Below are positions 15,831-28,480 of a stretch of 64,000 bases of DNA, piece by piece. The position numbers and the translations under genes were made by a program. The DNA is from Liolophura sinensis (taxonomy: Eukaryota; Mollusca; Polyplacophora; Chitonida; Chitonidae), in the NCBI RefSeq assembly GCF_032854445.1, contig NC_088295.1, positions 29,005,385 through 29,069,384 of the forward strand, in the 5' to 3' direction. The notes below the pieces were generated by a model. That model had not been told where the DNA came from, did no database searches, and worked only from the letters and a program-made list of their open reading frames with translations. Each line of letters begins with the position of its first letter. Position 1 is the first letter of the stretch.

Positions 15831-16697
15831 CAAGATATAAATCAGGCTATATTCTCTTCATGTTAGTTGGTGTACTCATCCAATATCTATACGAAAACTT
15901 AATTCAACAGTTGCGAATTTTGTATTCCGGGTACATTTTCACAAAATTTAGCAAATCTGTTTCACACAACGTAACTTTGTCTGATTGAATATGCTGTTGG
16001 ACGCCCAATTAAAAGATACAAAAAAGCGATGACGGAAATTTGGTGAAAGTGGTCCTATACGCGGGCCCTGATCCATATGAGTACGGATACCGCATCCTTA
16101 CAAGATATGTTAGATGAAAACTTGTAGAGACACTGATGGAATGCAGTGTAGCATGGCAATATACTTTGCTCAGGGGGAGATGCATTTCAGATAAACATGG
16201 AAGCGATGCATACGTATGCCTTATTATACTTGCCATGCTCTAAGGAGAGACTGTTAACTACCACACTGAAATGTACTATAGAGCATATACCTTCATATTG
16301 TCCACAAAGAACTACACACTCAAGAAGACAGAAGCTAAACACGGCGTTAAAAAAGATTTAGGGATTAAACCAAATTAATGCATTGAAGTCAGGGAAAACC
16401 GGTTTGGATGTAAAGGTATAGGTGAGGTGGGGTTTGAAATCGAACACGGGCATTTGAGGTTACCTCTGTAGGTAATTAATGTACTACAGACAGGTAGGTG
16501 AGACACGCGCTCTGTGCTACCCTCAGACCCCTCCCCCACAACGTCTGCTGTCATATAGGCCACGCGCCAGAAGATATGATAAACTACTGGTTCCCCTATA
16601 TACTCTTTACATCTGAAAGAGTAAATATAACCTTTAGAAAGCTTCGTGGACCGCACCCGCCATTTTAACCGGACCATGAATTCAGGTCTACCTCTCA

Positions 16698-16728
16698 CCC
16701 CTACACGCCCCCCCCCCTCACCCCGCCC
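16698..16728 (-). other. Potential G-quadruplex sequence on the minus strand
   Basis: The plus strand reads CCCC, CCCCCCCCCC, CCCC and CCC separated by short loops, so the minus strand satisfies the four-G-run pattern. Confidence 0.55.
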
Positions 16729-17099
16729 TTTCTCAACACACACAATATACTACAGACATATATCTGCGCCCAGCGATCTGCCACCAAAAAACAACACAGC
16801 CTCTCGCTCTAAATATCCAATATTATCAGACACCGGCGAAGTTGACAAGTGGAGCAATGCACCATAATTTGAGGGTAGCCGTGATTTATGCAGCCATTCG
16901 TTTAGTTTGATCCTAGTTTGCAATCCACTTCAAACGGCCCCACCGAGCGTGAGGTGTAGAAAGGCAATAAAGTCCAGCCGAGCCTCAGAGTATACCGATA
17001 AAAAAACCCGTATGTTCGTTGCTCATAAATGCGTCAAGACAAATCAGTACCCAAACCTATACGATCTAGCCAAGCTTTTGCACCAGTATCGATGTGATC

Positions 17100-17300
17100 C
17101 ACAAAACTCCAAGCTGATCATATATATTCAGTAAGTTTGTGTGCACAACCGCAAACTCATCACGTATTCAGTAATTTTGACTGCGGAACCCCAAACTGAT
17201 AATACATTCAGTTATTGTAAGTACAAACCGAAAACTGATCACTCATGCAGAGTACGGTCGAGTGCAGAACACGAAATTGAACATATATTCAGTAAGTTTG
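17100..17300. repeat. Degenerate 40-bp tandem repeat, about five units
   Basis: ATTCAGTAA-type landmarks recur at 17126, 17166, 17206, about 17246 and 17286, a period of 40. Each is followed by a GTGCAnAACCnnAAACTGATC-like segment. It abuts the 54-bp array that follows but has a different unit. Confidence 0.75.
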
Positions 17301-17314
17301 AGTGCGAAGTCCTG

Positions 17315-18060
17315 GATACAGAGTTGATGCCCTGGTATCTAAACACGACACTACGTATGTCAGTACCGGGCACAGAGTTGATACCCTGATATCTAAACAC
17401 GACACTACGTATACCAGTCGGGGTATAGTGTCGGTACCTTGATATCTAAACACGACACTACGTATACCAGTCCAGGATACAGTGTCGGTACCCTGATACC
17501 TAAACGCGACACTACGTATACCAGTCCGGGGTAGAGTGTCGGTACCCCGATATCTAAACACGACACTACGTATGTCAGTACCGGGCACAGAGTTGATACC
17601 CTGATATCTAAGCACGACACTACGTATACCAGTCGGGGTACAGTGTCGGTACCCTGATATCTAAACACGACATTACGTATACCAGTCCGGGATACAGTGT
17701 CGGTACCCTGATACCTAAACGCAACACTACGTATACCAGTCTGGGGTAGAGTGTCGGTACCCCGTTATCTAAACACGACACTGCGTTTGTCAGTACCGAG
17801 CACAGGGTCGATACACTGATGTCTAAACACGACACTACGTATGCCAGTCCGGGGTAGAGTGTCGGTACCCTGATATCTAAACACGACACTACGTATACCA
17901 GTCCGGAGTACAGTGTCGGTACCCTGATATCTAAACACGACCCTGATATCTAAACACGACAGTACGTACACCCTGATATCTAAACACAACAGTACGTACA
18001 CCAGTCCTGGATATAGAGTCGATGCCCTGATATCTAAACACGACAGTACTTATACCAACC
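17315..18060. repeat. 54-bp minisatellite with four-unit higher-order structure
   Basis: ATCTAAACACGAC landmarks fall at 17337, 17391, 17444, 17498, 17552, 17606, 17659, 17713, 17767, 17821, 17875 and 17929: a 54-base unit with occasional 53. The variant CAGTACCGGGCACAGAGTTG appears at about 17361, 17576 and 17791, giving a 215-base higher-order period. Near 17930-18000 the units are shortened. The open frames here in several registers come only from the unit being a multiple of three. Confidence 0.92.
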
Positions 18061-18061
18061 T

Positions 18062-18348
18062 TGTAATTCTGCTGGTGGACTAAGCATCCCCGAGACCTGG
18101 TCCCTTCACATTGTTTTAATGTGATTGTATGTCACAACATGTGATTACAGCACAGCATTTTGAGTCATTCTAGACAAGTGACGGCTAACAAGTTGCAATC
18201 AACATCACTGCATTTTTAAAAACTAATTCTACTTATGCCATGGTGTTAGGGGGCATATACATGGCTACTATTTATGCATTTACATGAACAGTTAGACTAA
18301 AACCCTGACTGCGGTACACTGACAAAAGGCCGTATTTCACCTGTTAAG
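18062..18348 (+). repeat. Dispersed repeat R, copy 1
   Basis: Aligns over its length with 54612-54879. Shared segments include CATTGTTTTAATG, AAGTGACG(G/T)CTAA, GTTGCAATCAACATCA, GGGGGCAT, TTTACA(T/C)GAACAGTTA and GTATTTC(A/G)CC. It encodes no protein. It sits between the homogeneous 54-bp array and its decayed units. Confidence 0.78.
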
Positions 18349-18434
18349 CGTGTATTTGCAGCTATCATTACTGTCGTCGCTGCTCTGGGAATCTATGCTC
18401 TAGGTGATTAAGGTCTGGTGGAGATCAGATGCCA

Positions 18435-18660
18435 GATTTGCCTGATATCTTAACATGACACCAAGTTGTACTAGTCCTAGGTACAGATGCAATGGCTTGA
18501 AATCAAGATACAACGTTACTAGGCTAGTACGAGTACTGTCTGCCAGATGCATATCTAATACAACACTACGCATACTAGTTATGGGTACAGAGTCGATGCC
18601 CTTTTAACTCTCAACACGACGCTACGTATACCCATCCTGGCATCTAAGTCCGAAACTTCA
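18435..18660. repeat. Decayed units of the 54-bp minisatellite
   Basis: CTGATATCTTAACATGACAC, ATATCTAATACAACACTACG, GGGTACAGAGTCGATGCCCT and CAACACGACGCTACGTATAC match the array consensus with heavy substitution. They lie beyond a dispersed repeat that separates them from the main array. Confidence 0.65.
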
Positions 18661-20395
18661 TATAACAGTTCTTACTCTGTTAGATATAAAATGTTGATAT
18701 CCTTATATACCATTATTCTAAGAAGCGTCATTATATCAAGAAGAAAAGTTATTCTTTTTTCACTCATTCTGGATAGATTAAAACCACGCTGTAGTATAAA
18801 CACATGTTGCAGGCTAAACATGTTAAGGTAAAGCACTCTTTAGTGGCTGCACTGATTAAGCAATCTTATATGCAATCTTAAATCTTAAACGCTGATTTTA
18901 CTAAGTATAAGGTGCTTATTATACACACCTTGCATTATTTTGATTATTTTGGTTTCCATATTCTAACATGTGAGTTAGACAGGTGCGAGTTGGTAACAGG
19001 TCGACTTTTTAAATAACAAGATATTTAACTCATATACACTTCAACTTGGCGTTAAGTTTGTCTTCAGTTTTTGAGGGCATTGAAAAGTAACAGCCGATAA
19101 TTTTGTGGCCTATTACACGTCTATATATGACCATCAAAGGTCGTATTACACGGCGACTTTTAAATCCTTCCACCAAACTGAACAATTTGTCTTCATGATG
19201 AATTATGTTTGTTTATAATCTCGAGACACTGCTTAATTGCTCCTTTTGACACAAATTAACCGATTAAATAAAACAGTGTGGTTCGCTCTAAACCCCCACG
19301 CGGCTCGCCTCCTACTTCCCTGACACGTGCTGATTTTGTGTAATGAGATTTCTGTTGGCGTTTCCTCATAACTCTGAAGTCTGTGAGAAAGTGACATTAT
19401 TTTATTCCTTGTGCTTTTGTTGATCGGCGTCGATATTTAGTGGCAGCAGATGTTGCGTTCCCATGCTCTCTGTTCACTTCTGGTTGTAGTGAACATATCT
19501 GCACACGCAGTACATGGTGATTTTGAATTTCCCCGCCCGTGTCAGGCTAGCGAAACTATATTCACTGGAGAATAAACTGTCTATCATAGTCTCGCATCTA
19601 TTATCCATTAAAGAACTGACACCAAGCATATCTGACAGCAATCACAGCGCATGGAATGGTGGGAGTGTCGTCGCGTAGAGCTTTTATAACATCCGCAGGG
19701 AAGATTTCCACTTGCGATGAAAAGTATAGTACCCATTTGAAAACTTACAACTAAACAATAGTCTAATTCACTATAGTTTAATTTTAATGACTAACTAATC
19801 CCTCGTGGAACATTTACGACAAAACTAAACTATTTTATGCATGATATATACGCGGACTACAGCGGAGTTAAAACTCTACAGCTCAACCCATTATTATTCA
19901 AATCGCGCATGCCGATTCTATCTCAGTTTTCTAGTTTAGGGGGCAGCCCGGGGACAGACAAATATTAACACTGATGCTAAGGCCACTCATTAAACCTGTA
20001 CTTTCAGAATGTCCGGTTTTTAGTCGTCTCCCAGCCTCAGTTCGGATCTCTGTCTTATATGTAGCCCTTGTCAGCTTCTAAACCTTGTTAGTAAAATGCT
20101 TGCTTAAAGTGTGCGGACATTTTGTTACGTCTTACAAAAAACAAACGAGAGCAGGTAAAAAAAAGAGAGACAGGCAGAAAGTTCACCCCATTGTGCTATG
20201 TAGGACGCAGGACAAAGACGAAACACACTCATTAGTTCAGCACTTATTAAAACTTCATACTAGCTATATAAGCATTAGAATAGTTCGAAATTTCTGAGTG
20301 CTTCAAGCATATATTTCTTTTTTAAAAGTTTATGTGGGTTTCATTTTTCTGCGTGACCATATTGTCTGTCCTAATTGAGCTTGGCGAAGGATGCT

Positions 20396-20398
<3 letters not shown>
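18661..20398. other. No gene or repeat recognised
   Basis: Unique-looking DNA. I see no exon-like stretch and no repeat shared with other parts of the window. Confidence 0.45.

Positions 20399-20485
<87 letters not shown>
20399..20485. repeat. (AT)n microsatellite, about 85 bases
   Basis: A pure AT dinucleotide run ending in ATACATACG. Confidence 0.96.
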
Positions 20486-20487
<2 letters not shown>

Positions 20488-23400
20488 CGGTTATGTGGTT
20501 TGCTGAAAATTAACTTTCAAATTCAGACTGATGAAAAGACAGATTTGTCAAATTTAGTTGAAATTAAATATTTGAGGACATGGTCTTGATGGGTGCACGA
20601 GTTTGGCACGGGTATTGAAGCTTTATTTAATCTCGGTGGTCGCACAGGTGGTCGGGTATTTGGGTTAGAGTGTAACATTCCTGTGTCAACCTATCTAACG
20701 GAGCGCCACGCGCTGCATCTCGGGCGAGGGGCTGGGTTTGGAAAGTCGCTAGAACACAGGTAGGATTATATCGCCCCTGTCTTATGTATGTCCCCTATAT
20801 AAAGTGACCATTAAGCTCTCAGCTCGGTCCGTGATATTAAAGTTGCACTGTGCTTAAAACTGTTTACTTTCTTTCTGAAGTGAATGACAGGCGGCACGCG
20901 ATGTCGGGGATATATTGTCAACGAGTCGACAGCTGCACAGAGGAGACAATTCCCCCTGAGCTAATATAGCCTGGGTATTAAGAACCTTCAGTTCGTCAAG
21001 TTATGCTCGGCTACACAAGTCCAATTTGTAACCTAGGAACATCTGCCTGTTCAAAAAGTTTAACCACGTGACGTCACGTGATGCCGCGCCACACGACCGA
21101 GCACGCGTTCTTTCTGAAAGCCGATTGGCCAACCAACCGTAATCCGTTGTGTACCTGTCAAGTCGCGCGCCCCGAACTGGCAATGGCTGCAGAAGAATGC
21201 ACTTGAGGAAGAGAGATTTCAAAACAGTATATTTACCGCAAACTCTAACAAAGAGCCTAGCTCTAGACGATCCAGCGCATGTATGTATGCGCTACAATTT
21301 GGCTGACGATTTCAGATTTGGTTGATGAAACTTTATTTATCATATTAAAATGGATATATGCATTTTATATAGATATGTATTTCTCTGTTTAATTTTTGAT
21401 ATTGTTTTAAAGATTTTAATTTACTGCAATTTATTTTTAGAATGGATTTACTAGCACTATTGAGTGAAAGTGTTTTTTGGTTATTGCCTTCATTATGATG
21501 TTAGGCAAAGGTTTACGGCTGACAAATTGGATGGCGATCTACCAAGGTATCTTCAGCGGGAAAAGGGATAATCCAGCGTTAATTGTGGATTGATATTTTG
21601 TGGTAAACTTGCACCTGTGTCTGGCCACGAAGTGACACAAATGTCCCTGGCAAAAAGATTACGTTTGGAACACGTGTGACGACTTTCACCGCGGATAAAA
21701 TCTCCGCTTTGACACACACAAAGTAAAGTTTCTACCTTGTTTGCTTTTAGCTATTTTTACACCAAGAAGTGAAATATTTCTCTTGTGACTGGCTCTAGGA
21801 ATCGCCACATACACGAACAGATGGCCCATGGTTAATATTTTCATATCATTAAGCTCTGACAAGGGGATCTGTGTGTGGCTTAGCCCAAATAAGCTGATGA
21901 ACTTCTCAAACAAACGGTGTCTGACAAGTGTCAACTGATGGGGGAAAAAATCATATGTTGTCTCTAACACTTCTTCATTGTTTAATTTAATTGCGAGAAA
22001 AATTATGCCTTGTTCATTGAAAAATGACCCGAAGACAATTATGTGGGTTTTACATGGCAAGTGGTGAGGACTTTCACTTTACCGAACGTACATCACACAC
22101 CCCCAACCTTTGAACAAAATATCTGATGACAAATGAAGGCGGTAATTAGACAAAGTAGATATAGGCTATATAAAACAAAACAAGTGGCGCAAGCATGTGC
22201 ATCCATGTATGTAGTAAATGCTCCCCGATGTATATTTAAATGAAAGTCTTAATTTCCTAACTTATATGTAAAATGTATGAATACTGCAACATCCATATGT
22301 GTAGGGAGAATACTACCTGTCTGCAAAAGAGACGTTACACGATGTGGTCATATAATCTACATTAATGTGGTATAAATGTACGAATGTACTGATATATATA
22401 TATGGGGTTTAAGATTAGTGTCATACTGTTTGGGGTAATATACTGATATTCATGCTTCGAAAACTGAGTTGCAGAGTTCGGGTGTTAAGAAATAATAAAT
22501 ATTATATAATAAAAAGTTCTATGAAATATTTCCCGTACGGGTATTTCTCTATTCTCCAGGCACCATGACGTGTCTATTGTAATTCTGGAGACCTTGCATT
22601 TTTTACTGGATCGATATTTTGGGCTCACGAACAGATTGTATGAGGAGATTATCAAACTGATAAAAGCATTTTTTAAGAGTTATGTTTTCTGGCAAATGAA
22701 ATTAAGGGCACTGTCATAAGGGAGAAGGAAATTCCATGGAAAATGACTTTATTAAGTGAAAAATACATGAACCATAAAAAATAATCCTCATCACACGTCG
22801 TGTAAGCGTGATGGCTTTGTGCCCATGACCACATTATCGGTGGTCAACTTGTCAAAATCTTCTTACTTTTGGGGAATTTTAACCGCATTATAACCGACTG
22901 CTAACCATTCTGTTGATAGGTAACACATTTTTGTTTGGTCATTTGTCAGACATATACATGTATTCCTTACGCATATTTAACACGAAGCCTGTGATACTCG
23001 TGTGTGGTATGAACAAATGACGCCCTGCACATACAATGGCTCAGATTAGACTGTCGTGTGTGCGGATGTATATTAGTCCCATTAACTTATAACGTAGATC
23101 TGCAGCTTCGGGCTTCAAGGTGCGAACATAGACAAGACATACATATACTGTTTGTGCATCTATTATGCAGGAAACGGCATGGCTGGGTAGTTCCTCACGG
23201 CGCTCAAAATGCTGTCTGAAGATCTTATCCAATCACAGCTGGACGCATCACGTGACATTATGAGAGGCAGTGTCTGATGTAGGTCTTTGTGCATGATATA
23301 GATTTATGATCATTTGTTGAATTTATAACAGCTACGTGTTCAAGCGAGATCAGCGTCTCAGCCACCCATGTCGAGGACATAAAATAGGGCTATACGGCTG

Positions 23401-24775
23401 CTCTATTTACTCCCTCCACAAAATATTAAGCGGGGCTAAACAATTTGACATGAATCTTGTAATGAGTGGAAATCATATTTTTTAAAATTTTCTGAAATTA
23501 ACAGCCTTTAAAAAGTACGCCTTCAAAGCAGTTGTTCAAGAGAAAATAGTACGGGGTCATACTGGAAATCTATACCATCATATATCTGAAAAACCTTTCT
23601 ATTTATTTACAAATGTAAGGTTGTCATTAAGGTAATTAAGGACCTTAATGTTCATTATTTAAACTCCACAAAAGTTAAACGTATTCTTTTGAGTTAAAAC
23701 AGAATGTACTTTATTACATTATGACAAAATCCTAAAGCCCCATGTTCGTATAAAAGCAAAGGAGTGAACAAAAAGAGCAAGTGTCACTGAGACGTTCAAT
23801 ATACATGTACCTTAATAATTATGAGTTGCCATGCAGAATGCGCTGGGAATTTTTTTTACGATGAAGGCCCGAACCTGGGTAGGCATTTTTGTGGAGGTGT
23901 CAAACCCACAAAGGTTCTTACACAACAACAACGACGCCTGGGTACCTCCGACAGCAAACATCAATCATTTGCTGAACGCCGAAATCTCGAGTATTTTCGA
24001 ACTCTCCACGTTGATCCCGATGTGCTGTATAGATAAGACCCCACAGCAGCCAAAGCGGCACGCTTCAAATGTTTCCTTTCATCCTTTTATATGTTTGTTA
24101 TCGTAGACATCAGGGATGAGTTATGTTAAGCTGTGGTACTAATTACTCTACTCCAATTAAAGTTTTGATGGACGTTTCTGGATTAAAATATCTTTTAATT
24201 AAATCAGATAATACTTTTGTACATATCACTGTAGTGACTGTCTCTTAAGGGGATCACTTCACGCATTGTAAGTAAAAAAGCAATGTAAAAGTACGTCTAC
24301 ATTATAAGTTAAACCCCATTGTTCTTGCTAAACTCAATTCAAGCAGAGAATTTCAAAATATACATCCTTTGGTAGCTATCTTTTGGTAGCATATTTGAAC
24401 TTCTTCAAAATATGACTATATGTAGCATCTAAATGAGTCATTCGGTAGGTTTCAAATATCTTTTTGAAAAGAGGAGAGTGATGGTGTACTGCACATTTTA
24501 TCAGACATATTTTGGAGGCAGTGTTACTGAAGTATATTTGAGGTATCTTTGTATAAATCATGATAGCAATGTTACACGTACCTTAATTCTATACACGCCT
24601 AAATATATAGCAACATCAAATGAAATATACTATTCACTGATGTTGATTGTTTGCATATCAAGATTTTGTGTACTTTATAAACTCTTCATTCGACAAACTT
24701 GAGGAAACAGTCTTCGTTTGGACTGTATAGATGATGTAATAGAGATATCTCATTTATCAGCGCTGATACCTGTAT
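20486..24775. other. No gene recognised
   Basis: The 124-codon minus-strand stretch at 21686-22060 and the overlapping plus-strand frames at 23821-24106 have somewhat protein-like composition, but no motif, no conserved family and no supporting splice structure. A CACGTGACGTCACGTGA palindromic patch occurs at 21065-21081. Confidence 0.45.
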
Positions 24776-25009
<234 letters not shown>

Positions 25010-25869
25010 ACATCTGAATGAAGAGGTGGAATTACTAATATTTTACTAGCATATACTTTAACCTAAGATCGACATTCCGTCGACTGTTCATCGAACAATG
25101 GTGTGTGGCTAAAATCAAGACGATTCGCATAATTTTTTTTTGACTTCCGTATGTTCATGAGATTAACGGTAATGCGTGACAATTTTGGACAGCTCACAAG
25201 ACTGAATGGTTAAATGCGAATATTGATATTAGTGTGGTTAGTTCTGTGATTTACAGTGAATGTTTTACTACATATTTGAATGATGGAATTCGTGCATTAA
25301 TGTAATAGTTTCCGGTTTGAGCTCTGTTATTGCGAAAGGTAAAACGTTCTTCAATATATGGACGTCTGAAAAAAAAATGTTTCCGGTATTTAGAAAAACT
25401 ATGGAGATGATTCAGAAGCTGCACGTTTGTGATGTCGCCTGGAGTAAAGATGTGCCAGTTTTGCCTCCAGTAAACAGAGAGGCAGGCAGTCGGTAAATTA
25501 TTGACGTTGAAACTTGCCTAACACTTTTCACAAGCCACTTGATTCATTAGAACTCTTTTTTTCAACTTTACTGACGAAAGAGTTCGAATTCGAAATGCTC
25601 CTATTATCGCGGTTAGGTGATGTTCGGGATGAAACGGTTCAGTGCTTAATTGGTCCTCTTTGTTTCAGAATCGTTATATTCGTGGAATTTTCAGACAGTG
25701 ATTGGTTCCGTAATTTGACAGAGAGCGGTTATTGTTACGTGATTAGACATGGGTAGATTATAGTTCATAATTACAACTGAGTAGGTAATTATTACATATA
25801 CGTATCTTTGCAGTAGTTGCTTCCATGTCGCAACAGAGGGGGGATTTACACCGTGCAAAGACATCAGGT

Positions 25870-28480
25870 TTATAGTTCCGTGCTCTGACAGTTGGTTGCC
25901 AGTTGGACTGAAGGACTGTGAAACAGTTCCATGCACTGGCACGAGGATATGACGTTTATCGACCGAGAATGAATATGTAGTTCCGTGCAGTGACAGTGCG
26001 TTTCACTCCCGTGCAGTGTTATAGGGCTGTGAGTTTTGAAAATCGTTTGTTAACTTCATTAACGGGCGATGGGTTTTTAGTGTCGTGCTCTGAGAGTGGG
26101 TTGTTATAGCTTCATTAACTGGTGCTGGGTTTGTAGTTCCGTGCTCTGATAGTGCGTTGTTATAGGTTCATTAGCTAGTGCCGGGTTTGTAGTTCCGCGC
26201 TCTGAGAGTGGATTGTTATATTTGTTGATTATAAATGGTGCTGGGTTTGTATTTCCGTGCTCTGAGAGTGGTTTGTTATAGGTTCATTAACTGATGGTGG
26301 CGTTTTTGTTCCGTGCTCTGGAAGTGGTTTATTAACTGGTGGTGGATTTTCAGTCCCGTGCTCTGGCAGTGGTTTGCTAAGTTCATTAACTAGTAATGGT
26401 TTTTCAGTCCCATGCACTGGCATTGGTTTGCTAAGTTCATTAACTAGTAGTGTTTTTCCAGTCCCGTGCTCTGGCAGTGGTTTGCTAAGTTCATTAACTG
26501 GTGGTGGATTTTCATTCCCGTGCTCTGGCAGTGGTTTGCTAAGTTCATTAACTGGTGGTGGATTTTCAGTCCCGTGCTCTGGCAGTGATTTGCTAAGTTG
26601 ATTAACTGGTGGTGGATTTTCAGTCCCGTGCTCTGACAGTGATTTGCTAAGTTCATTAACTAGTAATGGTTTTTCAGTCCTGTGCCCTGCCACTGGTTTG
26701 CTAAGTTCATTAACTAGTAGTGGTTTTTCAGTCCCGTGCTCTGGCAGTGGTTTGCTAAGTTCATTACCGGTGGTGGATTTTCAGTCCCGTTCCCTGGCAG
26801 TGGTTTGCTAAGTTCATTAACTGGTGGTGGATTTTCAGTCCCGTGCCCTGGCAGTGGTTTGCTAAGTTCATTTACTAGTAATGGTTTTTCAGTCCCGTGC
26901 CCTGCCACTGGTTTGCTAAGTTCATTAACTAGTAGTGGTTTTTCAGTCCCGTGCTCTGGCAGTGGTTTGCTAAGTTCATTACCGGTGGTGGATTTTCGGT
27001 CCCGTGCCCTGGCAGTGGTTTGCTAAGTTCATTAACTGGTGGTGGATTTTCAGTCCCGTGCTCTGACAGTGATTTGCTAAGTTCATTAACTAGTAATGGT
27101 TTTTCAGTCCCGTGCTCTGGAAGTGGTTTGCTAAGTTCATTAACTGGTGGTGTATTTTCAGTCCCGTGCTCTGGCAGTGGTTTGCCAAGTTCATTAACCG
27201 GTGGTGGATTTTCAGTCCCGTGCTCTGGCAGTGGTTTGCTAAGTTCATTAATTGGTGATGGATTTTCAGTCCCGTGCTCTGACAGTGGTTTGCTAAGTTC
27301 ATTAACCGGTGGTGGATTTTCAGTCCCGTGCTCCGGCAGTGGTTTGCTAAGTTCATTAACTGGTGGTGGATTTTCAGTCCCGTGCTCCGGCAGTGGTTTG
27401 CTAAGTTCATTAACTGGTGGTGGATTTTCAGTCCCATGCTCTGGCAGTGGTTTGCTAAGTTCATTAACTGGTGGTGGATTTTCAGTCCCGTGCTCTGGCA
27501 GTGGTTTGCTAAGTTCATTAACTGGTGGTGGATTTTCAGTCCCGTGCCCTGGCAGTGGTTTGCTAAGTTGATTAACTAGTAGTGGTTTTTCAGCCCCGTG
27601 CTCTGGCAGTGGTTTGCTAAGTTCATTAACTAGTAGTGGTTTTTCAGCCCCGTGCTCTGGCAGTGGTTTGCTAAGTTCATTAACTAGTAGTGGTTTTTCA
27701 TTCCCGTGCTCTGGCAGTGGTTTGCTAAGTTCATTAACTAGTAGTGGTTTTTCAGCCCCGTGCTCTGACAGTGATTTGCTAAGTTCATTAACTAGTAATC
27801 GTTTTTCAGTCCCGTGCTCTGGAAGTGGTTTGCTAAGTTCATTAACTGGTGGTGGATTTTCAGTCCCGTGCTCTGGCAGTGGTTTGCCAAGTTCATTAAC
27901 CGGTGGTGGATTTTCAGTCCCGTGCTCTGGAAGTGGTTTGCTAAGTTCATTAACTGGTGGTGGATTTTCAGTCCCGTGCTCTGGCAGTGGTTTGCTAAGT
28001 TCATTAACTGGTGGTGGATTTTCAGTCCCGTGCTCTGGCAGTGGTTTGCTAAGTTCATTAACTGGTGGTGGATTTTCAGTACCGTGCCCTGGCAGTGGTT
28101 TGCTAAGTTGATTAACTAGTAGTGGTTTTTCAGCCCCGTGCTCTGGCAGTGGTTTGCTAAGTTCATTAACTGGTGGTGGATTTTCAGTCCCGTACTCTGA
28201 CAGTGGTTTGCTAAGTTCATTAACTGGTGGTGGATTTTCAGTCCCGTGCCCTGGCAGTGGTTTGCTAAGTTGATTAACTAGTAGTGGTTTTTCAGCCCCG
28301 TGCTCTGGCAGTGGTTTGCTAAGTTCATTAACTAGTAGTGGTTTTTCAGCCCCGTGCTCTGGCAGTGGTTTGCTAAGTTCATTAACTGGTGGTGGATTTT
28401 TTTAGTTCTATGTTTTGGTAGTGGCTTCTTGGCTTCATTAACTATGACAGTGCTTTCTTAGCTTAATCACTCAACTATAG
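25870..28480. repeat. Second 54-bp minisatellite, about 46 units
   Basis: The unit consensus runs TTCATTAACTGGTGGTGGAT, TTTCAGTCCCGTGCTCTGGC, AGTGGTTTGCTAAG. It is unrelated in sequence to the array at 17.3 kb despite the same length. The core (about 26330-28400) is homogeneous and the edges are progressively degenerate. Unit variants (TAGTAGTGG, TAGTAATGG, GTGATTTGC, a one-base-deleted ATTACCGG) recur at whole-unit distances, such as 27069 and 27771, which are exactly 13 units apart. Four of the six frames are open over long stretches, for example ELSKPLPEHGTENPPPVN on the minus strand and SSLTGGGFSVPCSGSGLL on the plus strand, so openness is not evidence of coding. Confidence 0.93.

Larger units (their letters stand above)
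12761..17099. other. No gene recognised
   Basis: Mixed sequence with two G-quadruplex candidates (14.76 and 16.70 kb) and a 45-bp duplication at 15.74 kb. The 115- and 122-codon minus-strand stretches at 14531-14878 and 16375-16743 overlap those low-complexity tracts and are not credible proteins. Confidence 0.5.

Noticed and set aside
26951-27571. 206-codon plus-strand repeat protein (SSLTGGGFSVPCSGSGLL units)
   Set aside because: The 54-bp unit is open in several frames on both strands, so openness carries no coding signal. No start or splice context is evident.
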